From the NCBI GenBank assembly GCA_016930775.1, contig JAFGGB010000047.1:1-55589 (forward strand): a DNA stretch of 55,589 bases, in the 5' to 3' direction. Below, one piece after another: positions 45,963 to 55,418 of the stretch; within the stretch, counting starts at the first letter, position 1, and each line of letters begins with the position of its first letter. The notes under the pieces were generated by a model. It made no database searches and was not told the DNA's origin. It saw nothing but the letters and a program-made list of their open reading frames with translations. The translations under genes were made by a program, and so were the position numbers. Source of the DNA: Deltaproteobacteria bacterium (GTDB lineage Bacteria; Desulfobacterota; Syntrophia; Syntrophales; UBA2210).

Positions 45963-47329
45963 TGTTCTTTTTTAATCTCCTCTATGTTGTAGCTCTTGAT
46001 CTTGCGATGAAGATTGGTTCGCTCCAATCCAATGGCATCGGCAGTTTTCGATATGTTCCAGTCGTTCTCCGCCAACTTTTCGACAAGGAATTCCTTTTCG
46101 AACTGCTTTTTGGCAATACGATAAGATTCGCCGGAAGCAATGGTCTGCGCTTCACGCCGGACGGGATTCCCTTTCATAAGAGGCGGGATGTCGGCGGCAA
46201 TGATAATATTGCCGGTTGTCATTATAAGCAGTCTCTCTATTATGTTCTTTAATTCCCTCACATTGCCGGGCCAGTCGTGCTCCATGAGCAGATCTATGGC
46301 ATCAGGGGCGATTTCTTTCTCTTGGTCGCCTTCCTTGAGAGAGTATTCCTTAACGAACTTCTCCGTCAGAACGGCGATGTCTTCCTTTCTCTCTCTCAGC
46401 GGCGGCACCACCAAGGGTATTACGTTCAGCCGATAATACAAATCTTGCCTGAATAACCCTTTTCCCATCTCTTCTTCAAGATCCTTATTCGTTGCCGCCA
46501 GCACCCGGACATCCGTTTCGATGTACTTCGTTCCTCCCACTCGTTCGAATTTCTTTTCCTGAAGTATTCTGAGGATTTTCGCCTGAGCCTTCAGACTCAT
46601 ATCAGCCACCTCGTCAAGAAAGAGGGTGCCCTGGTTCGCAAGATCGAACTTGCCGCGCTTCTTTGCTGTTGCACCGGTGAAGGCGCCTTTCTCGTGACCG
46701 AAGAGTTCGCTCTCGATCAGTTCCTCCGGTATAGCCGCGCAGTTTACCTCGACAAAGGAGCGGTTCGCTCGCCTGCTCTGCCGGTGGATGGACCTCGCCA
46801 CCACTTCCTTGCCGGTGCCATTCTCTCCCATAATGAGTATCCACGCATTCGTCGGAGCAATGATTGATATCATTTCTCTCAGTTCTGCAATAGCCTTGCT
46901 GTTACCGGTAATTTCATGTTCATGCTTGAATTTAGTCCTGAGAAACCTGTTTTCCTCCTCGAGTCTCATCACTTCGAGGGCGTTGGCAATGGTCAGAATG
47001 ACCTTTTCGAGAGAGAGCGGTTTTTCAATGAAGTCGAAGGCGCCCAGTTTCGTTGCTTTCACGGCTGATTCTACGGTGCCGTGGCCGGAAATCATGACGA
47101 CCTGAATGTTTGGATACTGGGATTTTATTGCCGTTAGTGTCTCGATTCCATCAATTCCGGGCAGCCATATGTCCAGGAGAACAAGATCGGGAGCTTCCTC
47201 TTCCAGAAGGGACAATCCTTCTTCGCCACTTCCGGCGGTCATTACATCATATCCCTCATCGGAAAGAACTCCGCTCAAGGACTGGCGGATGCTTTCTTCA
47301 TCATCGATAATCATTATAGTTCGTTTCAT
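45959..47329 (-). CDS. ntrX: NtrX-like sigma-54-dependent response regulator
   Basis: Receiver domain with phosphoacceptor D53 in LVLLDIWLPGIDG, AAA+ domain with Walker A GENGTGKE (168-175), sigma-54 loop GAFTGA (215-220) and Walker B LFLDEVAD, and C-terminal Fis-type HTH NDWNISKTADAIGLERTNLH. The architecture and the IAPTNAWILIMGE segment fit NtrX. The partner kinase ntrY is directly upstream (9-base gap), and rnd overlaps its stop. Targets in this organism are unknown. NtrYX systems often respond to nitrogen, redox or envelope signals. Confidence 0.92.
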   Translation of the reverse strand: MKRTIMIIDDEESIRQSLSGVLSDEGYDVMTAGSGEEGLSLLEEEAPDLVLLDIWLPGIDGIETLTAIKSQYPNIQVVMISGHGTVESAVKATKLGAFDFIEKPLSLEKVILTIANALEVMRLEEENRFLRTKFKHEHEITGNSKAIAELREMISIIAPTNAWILIMGENGTGKEVVARSIHRQSRRANRSFVEVNCAAIPEELIESELFGHEKGAFTGATAKKRGKFDLANQGTLFLDEVADMSLKAQAKILRILQEKKFERVGGTKYIETDVRVLAATNKDLEEEMGKGLFRQDLYYRLNVIPLVVPPLRERKEDIAVLTEKFVKEYSLKEGDQEKEIAPDAIDLLMEHDWPGNVRELKNIIERLLIMTTGNIIIAADIPPLMKGNPVRREAQTIASGESYRIAKKQFEKEFLVEKLAENDWNISKTADAIGLERTNLHRKIKSYNIEEIKKEQ

Positions 47330-47338
47330 TCAGTCATC

Positions 47339-49552
47339 CTATAGGATCGGCAGTTCAAAGGATATAACCGTACCAGTTGGTTCATTATCCCTTACACTGA
47401 GTGACCCGTTATGGTCGGATATTATGGAGTCTACGATGGCAAGACCGAGACCCGTTCCAGTCTTTTTAGTCGAAAAATATGGTTCAAAGATCTTCATCTT
47501 GTCCTTCGGAGCAATGCCCGGGCCGTTGTCCTTTACCTCCACACGGGCTCTGTGCGAAAGCTGATCAAAGGCAGTGACGATTTCGATGATCCCCTCCCGG
47601 TCAACGGCAGCGAGGGCAGAAACAGCGTTGTCTATGAGATTGATCATGACTCTTTTCATCTGCTCGGCATCGAAATTAACAAGAGGAAGAGTGGTGTCCT
47701 TCCTGATTTTAAAGGTTAGACCCCTCGAAGTATCCTGATAGAGCATTACTGATTCTTCAATTTCCTTATTGAGGTCGTTCAATGAGGGATTTGAAACGGG
47801 CATGCGGGCGAAACGCGAGAATTCGTTCACAAGATTTTTTAATACTTCAACTTGGTTGGTGATGGTCTTGGTGCATTCTCTGAAAACGGATTCGTCGCTT
47901 CCAGTGAGCTTATCGCCAAACTTTCTTTGAAGACGCTCCGCATTAAGCTTTACTGGCGTCAGGGGATTTTTGATTTCATGGGCAATCTTTTTCGCTACTT
48001 CTCGCCATGCGGCAACACGCTCTGCCTTCTGAAGTTGTGAGAGATCCTCGAAGACAACAACGGCGCCCATATATTTTTTTTCTTCATCGCGCACCATAGT
48101 TGCCGCCACAAGGATAGTCAACACCCTGTCCTTCATGACGATCTGGACCTGTTTCTCAAGAAAATCCGTCCCGCTTTCTTTGAGTTCCTGGATAAATCCC
48201 TGTACTAATTCCCTGTGAGCGGGATTGACGACATCGTCGTATCGCCTGTTGATAACTTCATCGGAGGTTGTATCAAGTATCAACTCGGCCGCCCTGTTGA
48301 TTGTTGTGATAATGCCGTTTCTATCGATGGAAACTACGCCTGCCGAAACATTGCGCAGTACCGTTTCCATATAATGTCGTCTCTGGTCCAGATCTTCGTT
48401 CACCTGCCGCAAGGACTGACTGCTCCGCTTGAGGTCCTCAGTCATCCGGTTAAAAGATTCGACGAGCACTCCTATTTCGTCCTCGGCATAGAGATCGATT
48501 CTGTAATCGAGATTGCCGCTGGAAATAGCATGGGTCGCCTCAGCAAGATCCTGAATGGGGCCCGTTATGCCCTTGGCGAGAAAGAGACCGAACCAGATGG
48601 CCGAAAAGGTAATAAGTAACGTCACAATTGAAAGCATGATAATGTAGCTTAGCTTGATCGGAGTCTTCAGGAGCCTGAGTTGTTTATACTCTTCCGAAGT
48701 GTTTGAAATAAGAGCCATCTTGTCAACGAGAGCCTTCTCCACAAAATAGCTGACAAAAACTATCCCGATGACTTCCTTGGGACTCACATGCGCATAGAGT
48801 GGCGCCACGCCGCTGATGACATCGCCCATGCTCGTGGATTGAACAAGCGATTGATCCTTGCCCATGAAAAGGTCTTCCCTCACCTTTGGTGAAAGTTTCG
48901 GCGGCAGCAAGTCTGGATTGTTAGGACTTGTGATGAATATTTGCGCGTTGATGCTATCGAAGAGGACGCCGAGGGCAATAATATTGTAATCCTTCTGGCG
49001 CTGCATGAGAAGAGACTTGCAATCGGCGGATTTCTCTTTTTCAAAGAGGCCGCGCTCCGTAATCTCATCTGAAATCTTCACGGCATAAAACTGCCCTGTG
49101 TCAGCCAGCGATTGGTAGTAATCCTGGGCAACCTCAAGAGAATAGTTCAGAGCGCTCCCTATCCTCAGAGAAAACCAGTTGTCGATGTTGTAGGAAAGGA
49201 ACTTTACCGTCACCAGGAAGAGTACTACCGTGGGAATCAGGGTAAGTCCCATGAAAGCAGCCACGAGTTTGGTACGAAGCCGCGAACCGAGGATTCCCCG
49301 TCGCCGCTCAAAGATCAGTTTGACAAGATTTCGAATTATAAGGAAGAGAAGGAGAATAATGAGAACGACATTGATATTAATCAGACCGAAAATGAGCACG
49401 TCTCCGGAGAGGGGCAGAAAGGTCTGCAGTCCCTGCATATGCCCTTCCACGAAGGTCAGCAATACCACGACCGCAATAGTGATCAGTATGATGATCAGCT
49501 CGCGTCTACGTTTTCGCTCTTCCCTGTTGTCAGTGTTTCCAGTGCTCATCAC
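47339..49552 (-). CDS. ntrY: NtrY-like membrane sensor histidine kinase
   Basis: Four transmembrane helices (about residues 19-38, 51-78, 96-120 and 302-326) flank an extracytoplasmic segment of about 180 residues. Then follow HAMP (about 327-380), PAS with VSAGVVSIDRNG (about 400-500), HisKA with phosphoacceptor H525 in KKIAHEIKNPLTPVKL, and HATPase with KTGTGLGLAIVDSI near the C-terminus. The 737 residues match NtrY. It should phosphorylate NtrX. A hairpin at 49569-49585 lies in its leader. Confidence 0.93.
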   Translation of the reverse strand: MMSTGNTDNREERKRRRELIIILITIAVVVLLTFVEGHMQGLQTFLPLSGDVLIFGLININVVLIILLLFLIIRNLVKLIFERRRGILGSRLRTKLVAAFMGLTLIPTVVLFLVTVKFLSYNIDNWFSLRIGSALNYSLEVAQDYYQSLADTGQFYAVKISDEITERGLFEKEKSADCKSLLMQRQKDYNIIALGVLFDSINAQIFITSPNNPDLLPPKLSPKVREDLFMGKDQSLVQSTSMGDVISGVAPLYAHVSPKEVIGIVFVSYFVEKALVDKMALISNTSEEYKQLRLLKTPIKLSYIIMLSIVTLLITFSAIWFGLFLAKGITGPIQDLAEATHAISSGNLDYRIDLYAEDEIGVLVESFNRMTEDLKRSSQSLRQVNEDLDQRRHYMETVLRNVSAGVVSIDRNGIITTINRAAELILDTTSDEVINRRYDDVVNPAHRELVQGFIQELKESGTDFLEKQVQIVMKDRVLTILVAATMVRDEEKKYMGAVVVFEDLSQLQKAERVAAWREVAKKIAHEIKNPLTPVKLNAERLQRKFGDKLTGSDESVFRECTKTITNQVEVLKNLVNEFSRFARMPVSNPSLNDLNKEIEESVMLYQDTSRGLTFKIRKDTTLPLVNFDAEQMKRVMINLIDNAVSALAAVDREGIIEIVTAFDQLSHRARVEVKDNGPGIAPKDKMKIFEPYFSTKKTGTGLGLAIVDSIISDHNGSLSVRDNEPTGTVISFELPIL

Positions 49553-49568
49553 TTCAAATTTTCAGTCC

Positions 49569-49585
49569 GCCCCTAAATAAGGGGC
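49569..49585 (-). other. Short GC-rich hairpin in the ntrY leader
   Basis: GCCCCT and AGGGGC arms form a perfect 6-bp stem with a 5-base loop, 17 bases before ntrY and downstream of DUF4390. There is no T-tract after it on the minus strand, so it is more likely an mRNA processing or stability element than a terminator. Confidence 0.4.
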
Positions 49586-49628
49586 TCTTCATTCATTGAT
49601 AATAACTTCGTCGCGAAATATTTTCTCT

Positions 49629-50273
49629 TCAATAGACAAAATCCTGTCGGATCCAGGGCGTTTCGAAATCCCAAAGCTTTACAAAAAAGAATATGTTCTC
49701 CAGATGCATGGGAAGCCTCACCTTGTCAAGGCTCACCTTTGCCCGCAGGTAGTAGCGCCTGTCTCTCTGGAGACTTGCCAGAGGGATGACGGCGATGCCG
49801 CTGAGATCTGACATGGCCGATTTTGCCTTGCCGAAATCCTTGAATTGCTCGGCTTCTTTTCCTTCCTCGGAGAAAGAGACGAAAAAGACTTTCTTCACGC
49901 TGTCGTACTTCACAGTGTGCTTCACTTCCACAAAAGAGATTTTTTTGTCGACCCAGGCGACTCGCTCCTGATAGACCTCCAGAGTAAAGGCAAAGGTCGC
50001 CGGAATGCCCGCAAGAATCGCCTCTTCCATCTCCTTGGTAAAACAATCTACTGCTCTGAGATACACGACAACCCTGTCGGTTGTGTTTGTAATCAATAGA
50101 TCCTTGATCGAAGGCTGGGCGGCCGCATGGACCGACGCCTCCATGCCGGGGTTAAAGACAAGTGTCAAGCACGCCAAGAGAAACATTGCACGATAACAGC
50201 TGCACCGGTGGCTAATGTATCTCTTCTTAAAGGGACAGGGAATGGTAATCACGGATACTGCTCTTTGCGCCAC
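49629..50273 (-). CDS. DUF4390 domain secreted protein
   Basis: An N-terminal signal or anchor (MFLLACLTLVFNPGMEASVHA) precedes a beta-rich domain with FAFTLEVYQERVAWVDKK and RRYYLRAKVSLDKVRLP, the DUF4390 pattern. It ends with the aromatic IFFFVKLWDFETPWI. The gene lies between lpxC and ntrY, as it often does in deltaproteobacteria beside ntrYX; its role, possibly a periplasmic partner of NtrY, is inference. The start is uncertain: GTG 50273 gives 214 residues and includes the basic n-region, whereas ATG 50186 would begin at the hydrophobic core. Confidence 0.8.
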   Translation of the reverse strand: MAQRAVSVITIPCPFKKRYISHRCSCYRAMFLLACLTLVFNPGMEASVHAAAQPSIKDLLITNTTDRVVVYLRAVDCFTKEMEEAILAGIPATFAFTLEVYQERVAWVDKKISFVEVKHTVKYDSVKKVFFVSFSEEGKEAEQFKDFGKAKSAMSDLSGIAVIPLASLQRDRRYYLRAKVSLDKVRLPMHLENIFFFVKLWDFETPWIRQDFVY

Positions 50274-50411
50274 CTTCCACCTGCCTCACGCACTCTACGG
50301 TCGGTCACTCCGGCACGGCAGGCGGGGAGGAATTATTCTGTTGGCTAAAGTTGGTATAGTACGGAGAAAGACAGTGAAAAATCAAGGCTTTTTTTGGTTG
50401 GACGGCGGCGG

Positions 50412-51347
50412 CTAGTACTGGAAGACCCTCTCCTCGTAGCGGACTGCTTTGCTCAACCTGTCCATTTCTCCTCGAAGACCTTCAAGTTCGTCGATATGAT
50501 CGATTACCTGATAACGGCTTTCATCCATGAGGAGACTGCGGAGGAGAAGATTATTCAGGCGATGACCCGACTTATAGGCCACAAAGTGTCCTATGATAGG
50601 CATTCCGAGGAGGGAGAGATCGCCCACGGCGTCGAGTATTTTGTGTTTCACAAACTCATCAGAACAGCGCAGACCTTCCTTATTGATAACCTTTTCGTCG
50701 TCAAGAACAATGGCATTCTTAAGTGAGCCTCCGAGGGCAAGGCCTTTTGCCTGCAGTACTTCTACCTCTTTGAGAAAACCGAATGTCCTTGCCTGTGAGA
50801 TCTCAGCGGCATATCTTTCACGGCCAAAAACCATATGATAAGACTGCCTCCCAATTACAGGATGTGGAAAATCGATCGTATAGGTAATTTCGAATCGGGA
50901 GGATGGAAGAAGCATTGCTTCCCCGTCGCCGTCAGAAACGGAAATGGGTCTCGTTATGACTAGGCAGTTCTTAGGCCTGTCCTGTGCTTCAATGCCCGCA
51001 CACTCGATAAGTTCCATGAAGGGTAGAGCGCTGCCATCCATGATTGGAATCTCGAAGGAATCGATTTCAATATGGGCGTTGCAGATGCCGAGCCCGAAAA
51101 AAGCAGAAAGAAGGTGTTCCACCGTGGCAACTCTCGTACCGTTCGTTCCCAGGGTTGTCGCAAGGGTCGTATCCGACACATTCAGGGAAGTTGCCTTGAT
51201 TTCCGAACCATTCGGCAGATCCACCCTGCGAAAAGTAATTCCTGAGCTTGTTTCGGCAGGCCTCATAGTCATACAGATCTTTCTGCCGGAATGGAGGCCC
51301 GTTCCGTGGCATATTATTTCATTTTTAAGCGTTTTTTGTATGAACAT
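50412..51347 (-). CDS. lpxC: UDP-3-O-acyl-N-acetylglucosamine deacetylase
   Basis: LpxC removes the acetyl group in the committed step of lipid A synthesis. The protein has zinc ligands H78 (VEHLLSAF), H235 and D239 (EFVKHKILDAVGDL) and general catalyst H262 (SGHRLNN), all conserved. Length of 311 is normal. ATG 51347 is used because AAGG lies 8 bases upstream; a TTG at 51353 would add two residues. It is first of a probable lpxC-DUF4390-ntrY-ntrX-rnd series. Confidence 0.97.
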   Translation of the reverse strand: MFIQKTLKNEIICHGTGLHSGRKICMTMRPAETSSGITFRRVDLPNGSEIKATSLNVSDTTLATTLGTNGTRVATVEHLLSAFFGLGICNAHIEIDSFEIPIMDGSALPFMELIECAGIEAQDRPKNCLVITRPISVSDGDGEAMLLPSSRFEITYTIDFPHPVIGRQSYHMVFGRERYAAEISQARTFGFLKEVEVLQAKGLALGGSLKNAIVLDDEKVINKEGLRCSDEFVKHKILDAVGDLSLLGMPIIGHFVAYKSGHRLNNLLLRSLLMDESRYQVIDHIDELEGLRGEMDRLSKAVRYEERVFQY

Positions 51348-51532
51348 TTCCAAAGCCTTGACAACTCTTCATTTCATTTTTATGGGAGCAAAAAGCATGC
51401 GAGAGAACATTTGTTTTTCAAGTTTACCATCTCGCTGATATAATTACATATCTTTAAATATGCATTTACGGAGCGGCGGCAATGGAGCTAATCGTGTGGC
51501 AATTATGCAACATTGATTGGCCGGGATGACGT

Positions 51533-52084
51533 TCAGTCCGTTCGTTCGGCCGCTCGAACGCCTTCAAAGCGTTCTCGCTCGCTGAAAATGCAGCCGCAAT
51601 AATTCTGCCGGTAAAGACCCAGCTCCCTGGACTGTTTTATTCCTTCCCGCCAGCCAAGGCGATAATCCTCGTACCGGAAGGCGATTCCCGCCGCCTTCCC
51701 CGTAACGGCCCCTATCTCGGCTATAAGATCGTGTTTTTGATATTTGCTGTAGAGAAGCGTTGATGTGTAAGCGTCGTATTTTCCACGCTTGGCAATACCG
51801 GCAGTCTTCTCGAATCGCTGGCAATAACACTGAATACAGCGATTCTTCTCTCTGAAGACAACGGACCGGAGAAATTTCTCCAAACCGTATTCTGCGATAG
51901 CAATGAGTTTGAAATTATGCGTCTTTGCAAAGACTTCAACTGTTTCGAGTCGCTTCCTGAACTCTTGGTAAGGATGGATATTCGGATTGAAGAAGAGTCC
52001 CGTTACATCGTGTCCTTCGTCGAGCAGCCTGCGGAGGGGATAAACGGCACAGGGAGCGCAACAGATGTGGAGAAGTATTTTCAT
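51533..52084 (-). CDS. queH: Epoxyqueuosine reductase QueH
   Basis: QueH makes queuosine from epoxyqueuosine in tRNA and is non-homologous to QueG. The 183-residue protein keeps the cysteine pattern for iron-sulfur and metal sites: CCAPC at the N-terminus, CIQCYCQRF in the middle and NYCGC near the end. It is co-directional with ruvCAB upstream. It starts at ATG 52084, overlapped (ATGA) by a 14-codon frame ending there, so translation may be coupled. No other queuosine gene is nearby. Confidence 0.93.
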   Translation of the reverse strand: MKILLHICCAPCAVYPLRRLLDEGHDVTGLFFNPNIHPYQEFRKRLETVEVFAKTHNFKLIAIAEYGLEKFLRSVVFREKNRCIQCYCQRFEKTAGIAKRGKYDAYTSTLLYSKYQKHDLIAEIGAVTGKAAGIAFRYEDYRLGWREGIKQSRELGLYRQNYCGCIFSERERFEGVRAAERTD

Positions 52085-52125
52085 GTTATAAAGATCTCGA
52101 TATCGTATTTTTCAATCTCTTGCAT
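52081..52125 (-). CDS. Candidate 14-residue leader ORF overlapping the queH start
   Basis: A frame of 14 codons plus stop begins with ATG 52125, with GGAAAG close upstream, and ends in a TGA that overlaps the queH ATG as ATGA. It reads MQEIEKYDIEIFIT. It could be a coupling leader. A decayed TusA-like start is another idea, but the fragment is too short to assign. A chance frame is equally possible. Confidence 0.25.
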   Translation of the reverse strand: MQEIEKYDIEIFIT

Positions 52126-52180
52126 GTCGCTTTCCGACAGGGTGATTCAAGACCGCACCAACAGAACAAGATTCTCCCGC

Positions 52181-53218
52181 TCAGAATAGTTCTTCCTGCT
52201 CACGTTTCAATGGGTTAATGCCAAAATGCCGATAAGCGGTTTCTGTTGCAACCCTCCCACGGTTCGTCCGGTGAAGATAGCCTTCCTGGATGAGGTAGGG
52301 TTCGTAGACGTCCTCGATAGTCGTTTTTTCTTCGCCAATGGCCGATGACAAACTGTCAATCCCCACAGGTCCTCCTCCGAATTTCTCTATGATAGTGAGC
52401 ATGATTTTTCTGTCCATCAGATCGAAGCCCTTACGGTCAACTTCCAGCATTTCCAGTGCGGCTGAGGCAAGCGGCCCGGTAATTACTCCTTTTCCTTTCA
52501 CCTGAACATAGTCCCTGACTCTCCTGAGAAGCCGGTTTGCTATTCGAGGGGTGCCGCGGGATCGCCTTGCTATCTCAAGGGCGCCGTCGTCTTCCACGGA
52601 AACTGAAAGGATTCGAGACGATCTCCGGACGATTGTCGTCAGCTCATCATGATTGTAGAACTCGAGCCTGAAAGACATTCCGAACCGGTCGCGGAGTGGC
52701 GACGTCAGAAGGCCTGCCCTTGTCGTGGCGCCGATCAGGGTAAATCTGGGAATGTCCAGTTTCATGGAACGGGCCGATGGGCCCTGACCTATGAGAATGT
52801 CGATGTAGAAATCTTCCATGGCCGGGTAGAGTATTTCTTCTACGACGTGGGGAAGTCTATGAATCTCATCGATGAAGAGCACCTGGTGTTCTGCAAGATT
52901 CGTCAGAATTGCCGCTAGGTCGCCCGGTCGGTCGATAACAGGGCCGGATGTAACTTTTATGTCTACGTTCATTTCCCGGGCCATTATATGGGCAAGGGTA
53001 GTTTTACCGAGGCCGGGAGGACCATACAGCAGGGCATGATCCAGGGCCTCGCCCCGCCTCGTCGCCGCTTCAATAAAAATTGACAGATTTCGCTTGATTT
53101 GTTCCTGCCCTACGTACTCGATAAAGTTTGTCGGGCGCAGAGAGCCTTCCATGGAATCATCATCGGAAATCTGAGCATTATTCACGGTGGATTCGACCAT
53201 GATTGAATCTTTGTTCAT
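52181..53218 (-). CDS. ruvB: Holliday junction branch migration helicase RuvB
   Basis: RuvB is the AAA+ motor that drives RuvA-bound Holliday junctions. The 345-residue protein includes Walker [13 protein letters not shown], Walker [11 protein letters not shown], sensor motifs [10 protein letters not shown] and [18 protein letters not shown], and the C-terminal winged helix with [17 protein letters not shown]. It lies 26 bases after ruvA, in the order ruvC-ruvA-ruvB. Confidence 0.98.
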   Translation of the reverse strand: MNKDSIMVESTVNNAQISDDDSMEGSLRPTNFIEYVGQEQIKRNLSIFIEAATRRGEALDHALLYGPPGLGKTTLAHIMAREMNVDIKVTSGPVIDRPGDLAAILTNLAEHQVLFIDEIHRLPHVVEEILYPAMEDFYIDILIGQGPSARSMKLDIPRFTLIGATTRAGLLTSPLRDRFGMSFRLEFYNHDELTTIVRRSSRILSVSVEDDGALEIARRSRGTPRIANRLLRRVRDYVQVKGKGVITGPLASAALEMLEVDRKGFDLMDRKIMLTIIEKFGGGPVGIDSLSSAIGEEKTTIEDVYEPYLIQEGYLHRTNRGRVATETAYRHFGINPLKREQEELF

Positions 53219-53244
53219 ACTTCCCCTATCACAAATCTCATGTA

Positions 53245-53838
53245 TCAGGGCGACAGGATTTTCAACGCATCCATTAACACCTTTTCAAGGGTAAGTGCAT
53301 CTTGTTCCATGGAGATAACGGTCGAGATGGCCTTTTTCGCCGTCGCCGCTTTATATCCCAAGTTTATAAGGGCCGACAGGGCGTCTTCCTCGAGAGGAGA
53401 GATCTTTGCGAGCGCTGGATCAACCTCCGCGAGGACGCGATTAACTTTATCCTTGAGCTCAAGAATCATACGCTCGGCCGTCTTCCTGCCCACGCCGGGC
53501 ACGGCAACGAGATGGCGTAAATCACCGGTCGAAAGGGCCTCCTCCAAGCGATCCGTCGATATGCCTGAGAGAACGTTCATTGCGAGCCGCGGCCCGATGC
53601 CTGAAACTGTAATCATCAGCTCAAACATTCGTTTTTCGCGCTCGTTGAGAAATCCGAAGAGATTAATCGAATCTTCCTTCAGATGCGTATGGATAACGAG
53701 ACTGACCTTCTCGCCCGCCTCAGGAAGTTCGTAAAAAGTCGAAAGAGGCACCTGAATGCCGTAACCGACGCCGTTCACATCAATAATAATAAAGTTCGTA
53801 GATTTATATGAAAGTATGCCTCTGAGACGTGCGATCAT
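53245..53838 (-). CDS. ruvA: Holliday junction DNA-binding protein RuvA
   Basis: RuvA tetramers hold the junction and load RuvB. The 197-residue protein has an N-terminal OB domain ([12 protein letters not shown]), two helix-hairpin-helix motifs ([16 protein letters not shown] and [16 protein letters not shown]) and the C-terminal RuvB-contacting domain ([20 protein letters not shown]). It begins immediately after ruvC ends, with no gap, and is followed by ruvB. Confidence 0.97.
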   Translation of the reverse strand: MIARLRGILSYKSTNFIIIDVNGVGYGIQVPLSTFYELPEAGEKVSLVIHTHLKEDSINLFGFLNEREKRMFELMITVSGIGPRLAMNVLSGISTDRLEEALSTGDLRHLVAVPGVGRKTAERMILELKDKVNRVLAEVDPALAKISPLEEDALSALINLGYKAATAKKAISTVISMEQDALTLEKVLMDALKILSP

Positions 53839-54318
53839 CTAGCTCGGCACCGATTTTAAAAAGTTTGCATGGCAGATAGAGATGGCAAGGGCATCGGCAG
53901 CATCTGTGGGCGGCAAAGACGGCAGGCCGAGTAGAACTTTTACCATATGCTGAACTTGTTGTTTTTCCGCCCTGCCGTAACCGACGGTGGCCTTTTTGAC
54001 CTCAAGCGGCGTGTACTCGAAGAGGGGGATGCCCGTATGGGAGGACACCAGCATTATAGCTCCCCGCGCATGGCCTTGTTTTATGAGGCTTTTCACATTC
54101 CTTCCATAGAATATATCCTCCAAGGCCAGTGCTTGCGGTTTAACTTTCTGCACAAGTGACAGAATCCTGTCGTAAAGTATTCCCAAGCAATGGGTCAAAG
54201 GCTCGCCTCTTCCTATTTTAATTTCACCGTAATCAAGGCAGGAAAGACGTTCTCGTTCCTTCAGAATAACGCCATATCCCGTTATATGTGTACCAGGATC
54301 GATTCCAAAGACAATCAA
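53839..54318 (-). CDS. ruvC: Crossover junction endodeoxyribonuclease RuvC
   Basis: RuvC resolves Holliday junctions by paired nicks. The 159-residue RNase H-fold protein has acidic residues in FGIDPGTHITGYG, LEDIFYG and TDAADALAIS, and the DNA-contact GRAEKQQV. It follows yebC by 47 bases and is directly joined to ruvA. Confidence 0.97.
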   Translation of the reverse strand: MIVFGIDPGTHITGYGVILKERERLSCLDYGEIKIGRGEPLTHCLGILYDRILSLVQKVKPQALALEDIFYGRNVKSLIKQGHARGAIMLVSSHTGIPLFEYTPLEVKKATVGYGRAEKQQVQHMVKVLLGLPSLPPTDAADALAISICHANFLKSVPS

Positions 54319-54365
54319 TGATTATCGCCCGGGTTCCCTTCGATGTTCTCTTATAGCATCCTGCA

Positions 54366-55118
54366 TCATGCGCTTAATTTTTCCATTATCTTTTCAGCGA
54401 TATCAAAATTCGCATAGACATGCTGGACGTCGTCGTTGTCTTCCATTTTGTCCATGAGTTTCAGCATCTGAGTCGCCTTATGCTCGTCAAGACTGATTGT
54501 TGTCTGGGGAATCATGCTGATTTCCGCATAGAGGTAAACGAGTTGCGCTGCATCGAAGACTTTTTTTACTGCTTCATAATTAGCGAGGTTCGTTCGAACT
54601 TCGAATTCCGATTCCTGCTCAATAACATCTTCGGCGCCGGCCTCCAAGGCTATTTCCATGAGCCTGTCTTCATCGATGCTGCTCTTGTCGAAGACAATGT
54701 TGCCTTTCTTGTCAAACATCCATGAGACGCATCCGTTTTCTCCCAGATTGCCGCCGTGTTTAGAGAATATATGCCGTATATCCGATACTGTACGGTTTTT
54801 GTTATCTGTCATTACCTCTACAAGAACTGCGACTCCTCCGGGTCCATAGCCTTCATAGGTTATTTCCTCGTAATTTGATCCACCATCCAGATCGCCTGTT
54901 CCCTTTTTAATTGCCTTCTCAATATTATCTTTAGGCATATTTTCGGATCTGGCAACTAGAATAGCCTGTCGCAACCTGGAATTTCCGTCGGGATCGCCTC
55001 CTCCCAATTTAGCCGCCAGCGTTATTTCTTTCGCAAGTTTAGTAAATATTTTGCCCCGCTTTGCATCGGCAGCGCCTTTTTTATGCCGAATAGTGCTCCA
55101 TTTAGAGTGGCCGGACAT
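54366..55118 (-). CDS. yebC: YebC/PmpR-type DNA-binding or translation regulatory protein
   Basis: The 250-residue protein shows the family start [20 protein letters not shown], the segment [20 protein letters not shown], and [20 protein letters not shown]. Members act as transcription regulators and in relief of ribosome stalling. A GAGGAG site lies upstream of the ATG, and a candidate promoter at 55157-55185 would drive a yebC-ruvCAB-queH operon, a common arrangement. Confidence 0.97.
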   Translation of the reverse strand: MSGHSKWSTIRHKKGAADAKRGKIFTKLAKEITLAAKLGGGDPDGNSRLRQAILVARSENMPKDNIEKAIKKGTGDLDGGSNYEEITYEGYGPGGVAVLVEVMTDNKNRTVSDIRHIFSKHGGNLGENGCVSWMFDKKGNIVFDKSSIDEDRLMEIALEAGAEDVIEQESEFEVRTNLANYEAVKKVFDAAQLVYLYAEISMIPQTTISLDEHKATQMLKLMDKMEDNDDVQHVYANFDIAEKIMEKLSA

Positions 55119-55156
55119 ATATTATCTCCTCGTAAGCTGTTGTAATCTCAGGAAAG

Positions 55157-55185
55157 ACTATAACATAGCGAAGATACTCATGCAA
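55157..55185 (-). promoter_or_regulatory. Candidate sigma-70 promoter for yebC-ruvCAB
   Basis: On the minus strand TTGCAT (55185-55180) lies 17 bases from TATAGT (55162-55157), five of six matches at the -10 but three at the -35. Transcription would begin near 55150, leaving about 32 bases to the yebC ATG with its GAGGAG site. The rRNA terminator's T-tract abuts the -35. Confidence 0.5.
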
Positions 55186-55218
55186 AACAAAAAAAACCCC
55201 TCCTAGTGGAGGGGTTTT
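55183..55218 (-). terminator. Terminator of the rRNA operon
   Basis: AAAACCCCTCC (55193-55203) and GGAGGGGTTTT (55208-55218) form an 11-bp stem with a 4-base loop. On the minus strand a long T-rich run follows, broken by one G. It lies 10 bases after the 5S gene, as expected for an rrn operon on that strand. Confidence 0.93.
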
Positions 55219-55227
55219 AAATAATAT

Positions 55228-55342
<115 letters not shown>

Positions 55343-55418
55343 AACCGTTTCTATATTATTCTGACAACAGCATATCGCAGGGTTATCCGGCTGAGACGTT
55401 TACAATGAAATCAAATAT

